From Patiria pectinifera (Eukaryota > Echinodermata > Asteroidea > Valvatida > Asterinidae), in NCBI GenBank assembly GCA_029964075.1, contig CM057148.1, positions 23,925,916-23,989,915 on the forward strand: a stretch of DNA of 64,000 nucleotides. Reading direction: 5' to 3'. Both the position numbers and the translations under genes were made by a program. The notes under the pieces were generated by a model. The model was not told where the DNA came from and did no database searches. It worked only from the letters and a program-made list of their open reading frames with translations. Of this stretch, positions 32,573-44,100 are shown piece by piece; position 1 is the stretch's first letter, and each line of letters starts with the position of its first letter.

Positions 32573-35500
32573 CGAAATTGGGCAAAATCAGATCTTTCTG
32601 GACAATTTCAGATTGTAAGGGGTTAACCTTGCTTTTTTAGTGATATTTGGCAAAATAAGATGTGAATGAAAAATTTCAAATTGTAAGAGGTTAACCTTGC
32701 TTTTTGTAGTAAAATTGGGCAAATTTAAATGTTTATGAAAAATCTCAAATTGTAAGGGGTGAACCATGCATTTTTTTAGCAAAACTGGGCAATATCAGAT
32801 TTTTATGAAAAATCTCAAATTGTAAGGGGTGAACCTTGCATTTTTAGCAAAATTGGGCAAAATCAGATGTTTCTGAAAAAATTTCAGATGTAAGGGGGTT
32901 AACCTTGCTTTTTTAGTGCCCTAATTTGGCAAAGGTTAATGTGCATGAAAAATTTCAAATTGTTAGGGGTTAACCTTGCATTTTTTTAGCAAAATACGGC
33001 AAAACCAGGTGTTCATGAAAAATTTCAGATTGTAAAGGGTTCACTTTGCATTTTTAGCAAAATTGGGAAAAATCAGATTTGTATGAAAAATCAAAAATTG
33101 TAAGGGGTTAACCTTTGCCCAATTAGGGCAAAATCAGATGTTTCTTGAAAATTGCAGATTGAAAGGGGTTAACCTTGCATTTTGAGCAAAATTGGGCAAA
33201 ATGACATTTTTATGAAAAATCTCAAATTGTAAGGGGTGAACCTTGCATATATTAGCACAATTGGGAAAAATCAGATGTTTTGGAAAAAAATTCCGATGTA
33301 AGGAATTAACCTTACTTTTTTCTTTAGTGAAATTTGGTAAAATTTGGTGTTCATGAAAAATTTCAAATTGTAAGGGGTTGATTGCATTTTTTTTTTAGCA
33401 AAATAGGGCAAAATCAAATGTTTATGGAAAATATCAAATTGTAAGGGGTTAACCTTGCATTTTAGCAAAATTGGGCAAAATCAAATGTTTCTGGAAAATT
33501 TCAGCTGTAAGGGATTTTCCTTGCTTTTTTAGTGAAATTTGGCAAAGTTAGATGTTTATGAAAAATATCAAATTGTAAGGGGTGAACCTTGTATTTTTAG
33601 CGAAATTGGGCAAAATCAGATCTTTCTGGAAAATTTCAGATTTTAAGGGGTTAACCTTGCTTTTTTAGTGATATTTGGCAAAATAAGATGTGTATGAAAA
33701 ATCTCAAATTGTAAGGGGTGAACCTTGTATTTTTAGCGAAATTGGGCAAAATCAGATCTTTCTGAAAAAATTTCAAATTGTAAGGGGTTAACCTTGCTTT
33801 TTTAGTAAAATTGTGCAAATTTAAATGTTTATGAAAAATCTCAAATTGTAAGGGGTGAACCTTGCACTTTGTTTTACCAAATAGGGCAAAATCAGGTTTT
33901 TATGAAAAATGTCAGATTGTAAGGGGTTCACCTTTCTATTTTAGCAAAATTGGGAAAAATCAGATTTGTATGAAAGATCAAAAATTGTAAGAGGTTAACC
34001 TTTGCCCAATTAGGGCAAAATCAGATGTTTCTGGAAAGTTGCAGATTGAAAGGGGTTAACCTTGCACTTTTAGCAAAACTGGGCAATATCAGATTTTTAT
34101 GAAAAATCTCAAATTGTAAGGGGTGAACCTTGCATTTTTAGCAAAATTTGGCAAAATCAGATGTTTCTGAAAAAAATTCAGATGTAAGGGGGTTAACCTT
34201 GCTTTTTTAGTGCCCTAATTTGGCAAAGGTTAATGTGCATGAAAAATTTCAAATTGTTAGGGGTTAACCTTGCATTTTTTAGCAAAATACGGCAAAACCA
34301 GGTGTTCATGAAAAATTTCAGATTGTAAAGGGTTCACTTTGCATTTTTAGCAAAATTGGGAAAAATCAGATTTGTATGAAAAATCAAAAATTGTAAGGGG
34401 TTAACCTTTGCCCAATTAGGGCAAAATCAGATGTGTCTGGAAAATTGCAGATTGAAAGGGGTTAACCTTGCATTTTAAGCAAAATTGGGCAAAATGACAT
34501 TTTTATGAAAAATCTCAAATTGTAAGGGGTGAACCTTGCATATATTAGCAAAATTGGGAAAAATCAGATGTTTTTGAAAAAAAATCCGATGTAAGGAATT
34601 AACCTTACTTTTTTCTTTAGTGAAATTTGGTAAAATTTGGTGTTTATGAAAAATTTCAAATTGTAAGGGGATAAGATTGCATTTTTGTTAGCAAAATAGG
34701 GCAAAATCAGATGTTTATGGAAAATTTCAAATTGTAAGGGGTTAACCTTGCATTTTAGCAAAATTGGGCAAAATCAGATGTTTCTGGAAAATTTCAGCTG
34801 TAAGGGATTATCCTTGCTTTTTTAGTGAAATTTGGCAAAGTTAGATGTTTATGAAAAATCTCAAATTGTAAGGGGTGAACCTTGTATTTTTAGCGAAATT
34901 GGGCAAAATCAGATCTTTCTGGAAAATTTCAGATTTTAAGGGGTTAACCTTGCTTTTTTAGTGATATTTGGCAAAATAAGATGTGAATGAAAAATTTCAA
35001 ATTGTAAGGTGTTAACCTTGCTTTTTTAGTAAAATTGTGCAAATTTAAAGGTTTTTATGAAAAATGTCAGATTGTAAGGGGTTCACCTTGCATTTTTAGC
35101 AAAATTGGGAAAAATCAGAGTTGTATGAAAGATCAAAAATTGCAAGAGGTTAACCTTTGCCCAATTAGGGCAAAATCAGATGTTTCTGGAAAGTTGCAGA
35201 TTGAAAGGGGTTAACCTTGCATTTTTAGCAAAACTGGGCAATATCAGATTTTTATGAAAAATCTCAAATTGTAAAGGGTGAACCTTGCATTTTTAGCAAA
35301 ATTGGGCAAAATCAGATATTTCTGAAAAATTTCAGATGTAAGGGGGTTAACCTTGCTTTTTTAGCACAATTGGGAAAAATCAGATTTGTATAAAAAATCA
35401 AAAATTGTAAGGGGTTCACCTTTGCCAAATTAGGGCACTAAAAAAGCAAGGTTAACCCCCTTACATCTGAAATTTTCAGATGTAAGGGGGTTAACCTTGC

Positions 35501-36417
35501 TTTTTGTAGTAAAATTGGGCAAATTTTAATGTGCATGAAAAATTTGAAATTGTTAGCGGTTAACCTTGCATTTTTTAGCAAAATACGGCAAAACCAGGTG
35601 ATCATGAAAAATTTCAGATTGTAAAGGGTTCACCCTGCATTTTTAGCAAAATTGGGAAAAATCAGATTTGTATGAAAAATCTACGATTGTAAGGGGTTAA
35701 CCTTGCCAAATTAGGGCAAAATCAGATGTTTCTGGAAAATTGCAGATTGAAAGGGGTTAACCTTGCTTTTGTAGTAAAATTTGGCAAAATAAGATGTGTA
35801 TGAAAAATTTCAAATTGTAAGGTGTTAACCTTGCTTTTTTAGTAAAATTGGGAACATTTAAATGTTTATCAAAAATTTCAAATTGTCAGTGGTTAACCTT
35901 GCATTTGAAAAATCTACGATTGTAAGGGGTTAACCTTGCATTTTAAGCAAAATTGGGCAAAATGAGATATTTATGAAAAATCTCAAATTGTAAGGGGTGA
36001 ACCTTGCATATATTAGTAAAATTGGGCAAAATAAGATGTTTCTGAAAAAAATTCCTATGCAAGGAATTAACCTTACTTATTTTTTAGTGAAATTCGGTAA
36101 AAATCAGATGTTTATGGAAAATTTCAAATTGTTAGGGGTTAACCTTGCATTTTTTTAGCAAAATAGGACACAATCAGATGATTCTGGAAAATTGCAGATT
36201 GTTTGGGCTTAACCTTGTATTTCTAGCAAAATTGGGCAAAAAGAAATGTTATGAAAATGTTTAAACTGTAAGAGGTGTACCCTGTATATTTAGTAAAATT
36301 TGGCAAAATCAGATTTGTATGAAAAATCTAAAATGGTAAGGGGTTAACCTTGCTTTTTTAGCAAAATTTGGAGCATATTGTACTAAAATTGGGCAGAATC
36401 AGATGTAAAGTTTCCGC
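32573..36417 (+). repeat. Central spacer of ~66-bp repeats
   Basis: About 55-60 forward-orientation units. A ~1.29-kb higher-order duplication is visible: 33271-33468 and 34564-34761 and their surroundings align at an offset of 1293. A small local inversion occurs near 35425-35500. At about 36410 unit orientation reverses. Confidence 0.85.
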
Positions 36418-38690
36418 TAAAAATACAAGGTTCACCCCTTACAATTTGAGATTTTTCATATAAATCTGATATTGCCCAATTATGCTAAAAATGCCAAGTT
36501 AACCCCTTACAATCTTCAATTTTTAAGAAACATCTGATTTTTCCCAATTTCGCTTAAAAAAGCAAGGTTAACACCTTCGAATCTGCAATTTCCCAGAAAC
36601 ATCTGATTTTGCCCTAATTTGGCAAGGTTAACCCCTTACAATTTTTGATTTTTCATACAAATCTGATTTTGCCCAATTTTGCTAAAACTGCAAAGTTAAC
36701 CCCTTACAATCTGAAATTGTCCATAAACGCCTGATTTTGCCCTATTTTGCTAAAAAATGCAAGGTTAACCACTGACAATTTGAAATTTTTGATAAACATT
36801 TAAATGTTCCCAATTTTACTAAAAAAGCAAGGTTAACACCTTACAATTTGAAATTTTTCATACACATCTTATTTTGCCAAATTTTACTACAAAAGCAAGG
36901 TTAACCCCTTACAATCTGAAATTTTCCAGAAAGATCTGATTTTGCCCAATTTCGCTAAAAAATGCAAGGTTCACCCCTTACAATTTGAAATGTTTCATAA
37001 ACATCTCAATTTTACTAAAAATGCAAGGTTGTACCCCTTACAAGCTGCAATTTTCCAGAAACATCTGATTTTTTCCAATTTTGCTAAAATGTAAGGTTAA
37101 CCCCTTGCAAACTGTTAAATCAATACATGAAGTGTCCCATTTGACTTTTTTAAAACAAATTATTTTCCCAGTTTTTTAGGGTAAAGGAATTTTCTCTTTT
37201 TACGTTATTTGAAAGATGTATAAATAATATTTATATTACAATGTACATCTTTATTCTTTCCCGGTATAATTTATGGCGTTTCTTACGTCAATTGGCAATC
37301 GCGTCATTATATAATGATAGTCAAATTGATCAAACGAAACTCCGTTTTGATTATAGTCAATTATAAAATATTCATTGATTTATGACATACACCTTTGTTT
37401 CAATTTTGATACTACCCGTAGACCTGCCGAGCAGCTGTAGATATCAAACTAAACCAAAGTATAAAAGATAGAGGGTAAAAAAAATCAAAAAGTTATGTGC
37501 TAGTCAAGCTTTCAGGGATCGGTCTGAGCCATAACAATGCCCCAGCCGATCCCTTAGTTCTCTTCCGGGGTCTCGGTGTCCCCGACCAATACACACTTCC
37601 TTCCCTATCCATCCATATAACCCCGGAGGGCCAGGCACCATGTAAAAGCAAAGAGCTAAGGGAGGAACAGGGCGGCCCCTAAGCCCTGATCCTCCGAGTG
37701 GACCACATGCCCTGAACCTGTACGAAGGCGCCAACCTGGAACTCGCGGACAGTACCAGCAGCAGTGCTTACCGATTAAGCTAAGGTACTGTTGGTACTTT
37801 ACGACGGGAAATTAAATCTCTTATAGTGAATAATTGAACTCATACGTTAAAAACCAAAAAGACACCAGCGGGATTCGAACCCGGGACCCCGCTAACCGTG
37901 GACGACGAATCGTAACCACTCGGCCATTTCGTTACCTTGGAATTTTCCTTAAACTGAGAAAAGTTGTCTTTATAGGTGAGCAAAGGCGCCAGGAAGATTA
38001 CTGGGTCCATTTGCTTTACCTTAATGGGTAAAAACAAGTCGATATAATGAGCCCAGTGTGTTTGGTTTGTTAGGAAGCTGCATAACACAGCCTAATGTGC
38101 AAAACAGTCGTGTGCTAGGCGGATCATTACGCAACAGTGAACACCGCAATTGTGTATTTTCAAAGGCAGACGCGTAGATTTCTACTCTTTGTATCTGGGC
38201 ACATATAGATACTCACCTCCCTCTTCAGCTATTTCGACTTTCTTAAAAAGAAAAATAGAGACTGTCAGCGAATCTCCGGGAGTTGAAATAAGGATCGTCC
38301 CCTCGATAGACCTCAGACTCAGTAAAGTTCAACATTGGGCTCTTTTTCAACAGCTGTTTTTGTGGAAACTTTACATCTGGATTTTTTAGAAGCATCTGAT
38401 TTTGCCCAATTTTAGTAAAATATGCTCCAAATTTTGCTAAAAAAAGCAAGGTTAACCCCTTACCATTTTAGATTTTTCATACAAATCTGATTTTGCCAAA
38501 TGTTACTAAATATACAAGGTACACCTCTTACAATTTAAAATTTTTCATAAACATTTCTTTTTGCTCAATTTTGCTAGAAATACAGGGTTAAGCCCTATAA
38601 GAATCTGCAATTTTACAGAATCATCTGATTGTGTCCAATTTCGCTTAAAAAATGCAAGGTTAACCCCTTATCATTTGAAATTTCATAAAC
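36418..38690 (-). repeat. Right palindrome arm (~2.3 kb)
   Basis: Inverse of 30230-32572: reverse 66-bp units at 36418-37130, single-copy core at 37130-38345, and reverse units again at 38345-38690. The tRNA-like boxes appear inverted at 37870-37882 and 37916-37926. Confidence 0.85.
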
Positions 38691-38722
38691 ATTTCAAAAA
38701 CATTTCAAAACTTTCATAAAAA

Positions 38723-39087
38723 TGCTCACATATTTGAGAATATCGCAAATATATTGTAAAACAACACACACAATTGTATCGAAAAACATCGCACATTTAA
38801 TGCAAAAAATCGAACATAATATTGAAAACATCGCACATATATATCGTCAAAAACATCGCACATAAATTGAAAATTGCATATAAATGTAAAACATCGCACA
38901 CATATATTGAACATCGCACATATATTGTAAAACATCGCACCGATATATTAAACATCGCGCAAATAATGAAAAACATCGCACACTCATATTGAACATCGCA
39001 CATAAATGTAAAAGATAACAAACACATATTGAACATCCAACATATATATTGCAAAATATTGAATATTGCAACGTTTGACACGCCATA
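38723..39087 (-). repeat. Outer right satellite (inverse of left)
   Basis: Complement of 26495-26865 with few differences. It joins directly to 66-bp repeats at about 38720, unlike the left arm. Confidence 0.87.
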
Positions 39088-39093
39088 TTCGAC
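39088..39093. repeat. Right target-site duplication TTCGAC
   Basis: Direct copy of 26489-26494, immediately outside the inverted CGCCATA terminus. Confidence 0.65.
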
Positions 39094-39257
39094 CAGCTAA
39101 ACCACCCCCTAAGCCAAGGCAGCAGCTAAATACTAGGGCCGCACCCTTTCCGTTGATTCTTGTTGCGTCTGATGATTGAATTGTAAATCTCTTCATAAGC
39201 CTTTATGATGGGGAAAAAGCCGGGAGTGCCACTTTAAAGGCATTGGGGAGCATTGAC

Positions 39258-39530
39258 TACACTGAAAAATTGCCTGGGTTAATTTTACCAAAGAAAGGGT
39301 GAAAACTGGAACTACCCAAACTTGGGTTGTTCTATAACCATGTTTGGTTATAATTTATGTTAAATTCAACCAAAAGTTGTAGTCATACAAGACCAATTTA
39401 ACAAGTTTTGGTTGAATTTAGCTGAAATTCTAACCCAAACAATTGGTTATAGAACAATTAACCCAAGTTTGGGTAGTTCCAGTTTTCACCCTTTCTTTGG
39501 TAAAATTAACCCAGGCAATTTTTCAGTGTA
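39258..39530. mobile_element. 273-bp MITE, TACACTGAAAAATTGCC termini
   Basis: A nearly perfect hairpin: tacactgaaaaattgcctgg at the left, inverse at the right ending ggcaatttttcagtgta. TA sits at both ends. Confidence 0.88.
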
Positions 39531-39534
39531 ACAG

Positions 39535-41000
39535 ATTTTCACAACTATGTCCATTGCTTCACATGAAGTTTTTGCTATTTTAAGTTTAAAATAATTGTGG
39601 TCGACTCAAGGCCCTATGTTATAATTTATGTTCAAAATGTTGAACAGACTTGATTAACTATATTTGTTATAAACTTGCAATTTTTTTCAAGAATATAATT
39701 AGCATTATAAAATAGTTGTATTTTTCTTGAGTGGCCGGAATGTGCCCCCACCACTCACCAGTAGAAGTAGTATGATTGAGTTAAAAAAAAAAACAACATC
39801 TGCTTTTAGACTATTGGGCTATCGGTGTCTACTGGATGCATGTTGCATTTTCACAATTTGTCACTGATTGTTTTACCACATTTCCTCCGAATCATTCGAT
39901 GCTGCTGTCAGCAAGATGTTATGTCAAGAATGCAACTACAAGTTCCACTGCACATTTTTAGAAAGCCGCCGCAGTGATTATATTTCAGTCGTCGGTTTTT
40001 TGGCCATATTGTGGCATATCTCCAATAATAGAGTCTGAAAGTACGCCATTTTGTTTTTCTCTCATTTTGACCCTGCCGCATTTTACCGCGCGGGGTTTCC
40101 CTTTCTCGTGCTTTAATGTTTGACTCATTTCTAACCGTATAGAAGTCGTGTTGAATTTTATCTTGGCGTCGCGTTCCACAAGAAAAAAGGATGAGAAATC
40201 AGTTGGAGTCGATGGGTAACAACGAAAGTTACTTACGACCTGGCTTTCGCATCAATTTTTGAAGTCAATTTTTGGCACGATATTCTTTTTTTCACGTACG
40301 TCACGCGCATCTTTCACGTGCAGGTTCAATAAATTGCGATCCTAGTACAATTTTCCAAAGGCCTTTTCCGAGGGTGATTTTCTTAAGAAAGCATATTGTA
40401 AAGTTGGGAAAAAAACCTCCGACTTTTACACGCAATTTTTCCAAATCGAGGGGTAGTGGATGGCTGCTGAATGAAGACGATCTATAGAACCGAACTGCCT
40501 TCCATTTCATTTGTTTGGTTGTTTGTTTGTTTATTTACATTTGGCAGCAAAATATACAAAAAAAAACAGGACTTTATTTTTGTTTGTCACTTAAAATCAT
40601 ACAAAGCAAACGATGCCAAAAAGGCACGACCTACCTTCAATGTTTTTAATTTTCCATTCATACGTACAGAGCAAAGATTATATAAGTACTATTAGAATAA
40701 TTTAAATGACATACATTAAAATGATATATTGTACACATTGACTGGCGCCGCGGTGACATAATATATATTTTTTCACACAAAATCCGCTAGACAAACCCTT
40801 GTACTCAAATGCTACCATCGTGCATAACCCCCGCCCACTCAAACAAATAGTGCTCTGTCTTTATAAATCTTGCCGCTTGATAACAAAAATGATCTCACAA
40901 AACTTTCCAAGTATTTAGCAACTGAAAGTACGTCATTATGATGCCGATTTAGGTTTTGCTTGGTGGCGCCCTCCATTTATATTTTCGCGCCCTCATCAGG
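39535..41000. other. Intergenic, upstream of DDB1
   Basis: AT-rich, with several poly-A/T runs. No exon recognised. The last few hundred bases should contain the DDB1 promoter and 5' UTR, but no TATA box or initiator stands out. Confidence 0.5.
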
Positions 41001-41040
41001 TCAAAGGTTGAACATCACGCATATGCATGACCTTTGACAT
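40998..41040. promoter_or_regulatory. Two DR1-like nuclear receptor sites upstream of DDB1
   Basis: AGGTCAAAGGTT (40998-41009) and, inverted, TGACCTTTGACA (41028-41039) each resemble a direct repeat of AGGTCA with one-base spacing, as bound by HNF4, RXR or COUP-type receptors. They lie about 90-130 bases upstream of the DDB1 ATG. Function is inferred only. Confidence 0.35.
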
Positions 41041-41126
41041 ATTCCAGATTGTTGGAAAGTGTGGCGCACAAAAGCGCATTGATTGTGGACGTTTGAGGAT
41101 ACTTTGAGCTACAATTCACCTTCAAA

Positions 41127-44100
41127 ATGGCCTACAACTACGTAGTTACAGCGCATAAGCCTACATCTGTCAATGCGTGTGTTACAGGTAAGTGGGTTTT
41201 GGAAGAGATAATGTCCGGATTGGGAGTTATTCAAGCACGCATATGTCGACGGAAGTGCGTTTATTTCCGACATCACAAGATGTTCCTTTTTTTTCAAATT
41301 ATTTTGGCAGTGTATATTTTGCCGGAGACGGCAAACCTTTAGTAAACGAAGCGCCCTCTGTTGATATGGACTGCCGCCGGCAAACCTTTAGTAATCGTTA
41401 GTTTGCCGTCATTACCTCCGGCAAAATATCCACTATCAATTATTTTTAACATGTTTAATGTTAGAGATTTCGATTGACCTTTCTTGATGATTGTAATTTA
41501 TGCACCTATCAAATGTTGGAGTAGGCCCTAATTGCAGAATACCCCGCCACTCGGAAATACACCCCTAAAATATCTGGCTATGCGGTTGGAATCACACACA
41601 CTGGAAAAGAAACAATTCAAGTCCATTGCCAGCTACGCAGCAGCGCAGATATGCATATGGAGTGGGGGTCCATTATTTGAGAACGAAGAACACAAAAGGA
41701 ATGGGAGTTGCTGAAAAAATTCAAAAAGTCCAAACCAACCACCCTGTTGCCGGCTACGCTACGGAGTGGGAGTGCAGTGGAGCATGACGCATAGTAGCCT
41801 ACATACATGACATACATGTAGTGCTGAGAAGGTTTATTGAGGGCAATCAACCGTGACCTCGTAGCCGGCTACAAGGTGGATAGATTGAGTGGCGGGGTAT
41901 TCTGCAATTGTGCCCAAATGTTTTGGTCACTCAAATTATATTGTCATGATTGTTAACATGGCGTACTGCATGGAAAGGCAATCACTAGTGAGCCCCACGT
42001 TAGCCCCATAAATGTGGCCAATTTACTGGACTACCTCCGTAAATAAAGGCCACACTTCCACCGTGTACAAAAACATGTCGAACTTTGTCAAATTTTGATT
42101 TTCACATTTAGGCTTAGTTCAACATGTTTTTGTACATGGTGGAAGTGTGTACTCCTAGAACTATGAGGCTCAGAACCCCGCAAAATTGTTGTCAGCACAA
42201 AACACTAATAAAGTACAAAAACGTCCATCCCAACTAAGCTTTTTCCCACAGAACCACTGCACAGTTTGCCCCTAAACTCCGTACAATACCTCATGACATA
42301 CTCACGTTATGTGCACCCAACAAACATCGGTGGATTCTGTCTGTTTTCGGCAAAAATGATGAAAAATATGCCCTTTCCGCACTGAGCCAACCTAACACTT
42401 GAAACGAGCACGCGTGCAGAATGATCACAGTCATTTTCGGGTTCGATCGCTCGGAGCGCGCCGCGGGGGGTACGTACTTGCACTTGTACGCATGCGCATA
42501 CTATCGTTCCGCTCCTACACCATACCCCCCGCGGCGCGCTCCGAGCGATCGAACCGAAAATGACTGCGATCATTCTGCGCGCGTGCAGAATGAGAAAAGT
42601 TGGTCTGATCTTGTTTTGCATGTTTTGTGCACTCACGATCCCACTCTGATATACGCCATGCATGCATGTCCTATGGGGACATCGAAATCAATTTCAAAGT
42701 AAACCATTCCCGTGACAATATTTTTTTTCACCCAGGCAACTTCACATCACCGGATGATCTGAATCTGATCGTTGCTAAGAACACTCGTCTAGAGATCTAC
42801 GTAGTGACACCCGAGGGTCTGCGTCCTGTTAAAGAGATTGGCATCAATGGCCGGATTGAGGTTATGGAGCTCTTTAAACCTCAGGTACGTAAAACATCGA
42901 GATTTGTAAGAGTTGAAGAAATATGGCATCTTAAAACCCTAACCCTCCAGGGTATTTTGGTTAGAAACCCTGCCAAACGCAGGTTAAGTGCCTGGCTTAA
43001 GAGCACAAGTGTCCGCCGGCGGGCTCGAACCCATGTCACTGTTGCCTCTGACACATTAGAACGTGAGTCCGGTGTTCTTAACCGCTAGGTCATCACACTC
43101 CATAACCATTCGGTGACCTGTGGTCACCGAATACAGCAGGATACAACTGTGGCATTGTTCAATGGGACTAGCTCTCATTGTTTCAGAAGCGGCTGTTTAT
43201 ACACTGGTGTTGGTAGCTGAATGCATCAAAGTGCACCAGACTTCTACACCTGATGCGCTGTGTTGTGTTTGGCAGGGTACGGTTTTAAAGGCACATCCAG
43301 TACATGTAGAATCATTTGAATTGACCCCAACGTAGCCTACCAAAGAATGATCAAAAAGCTTACTTAGATTCAGATCGTGGTGGTGCATGTACCCTGTGAA
43401 ATTAGTCCGTCTGGCTTGCTGTCATTTATGTCAAGAAATAGGTACTATAGGTGATTTCCAATGATCCATCAATAGGAGACTTTTGAGACGTTGGTGGCAG
43501 CAAACACAACGGTCCTTTTTCCATTGTTTGTGTCATATTGAGCATGCGCGCTTTATCTTCAACATGACGTAAACAATTGAAAAGGACCGGTGTGTTTGCT
43601 GCCACCAACGTCTCAAAAGTCTCCCATTGATTGAATTTTGGAAGTAAAGAGTAATATAAACAAAATCCCTTCCTGCTATTTAAGCAGTCACAGAGAGTCA
43701 AAATTCATTTAACTAAGGCTAGTTACCAGCAGTCGGATCATAAGTCAGGCAAGCGCTGTGACTAGTCAAACTGGGTCAACAGACAAAGCCGGAGTCAAAG
43801 CATAGCTGTATCAAGTTACTTAAGCAGTCCAAGGCCGTCAATCCTACTTTATGTGGGCTGGGAATTCTTACGGGTTGAAAACAGTCACTTGATTGATTTT
43901 GACTGTAAGGACAACTTGGCACAGAATGTATCTTTGCATGCATGTTGGAGGGTTAGTGATCAAAAGGTTGTGCAAGGTTTTTCACGGTTTTCTTTAGAAA
44001 GTGTTATATCCACTGAGCTGAAACTGCAACAGGTTTATTTTTTAAACATTGATTGTGATTGTGTACAAAGTCCGTGGCAAGTAGTGATTATTTTCAAACA

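Larger units (their letters stand above)
26495..39087. mobile_element. Giant (12.6-kb) satellite-armed foldback element
   Basis: Both ends read TATGGCGTGTCAAACGTTGC inward, and ~370 bp of outer arm match almost base for base (26495-26865 against 39087-38723). The flanks carry the 6-bp direct repeat TTCGAC (26489-26494 and 39088-39093). From outside inward: ~21-bp satellite; ~66-bp repeats; a ~1.9-kb largely single-copy arm with tRNA-like boxes; more 66-bp repeats; a centre where repeat orientation flips at about 36410. The left arm also holds ~2.6 kb absent from the right (26990-29520). No transposase, integrase or RT is visible, so it would be non-autonomous. TU elements of sea urchins and FB of Drosophila have comparable repeat-built arms but longer target duplications. 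Family assignment is open. Confidence 0.7.

Noticed and set aside
26495-39087. Polinton/Maverick
   Set aside because: The 6-bp duplication and long inverted ends fit, but no integrase, polymerase B, protease or capsid gene is visible, and the ends are satellite.
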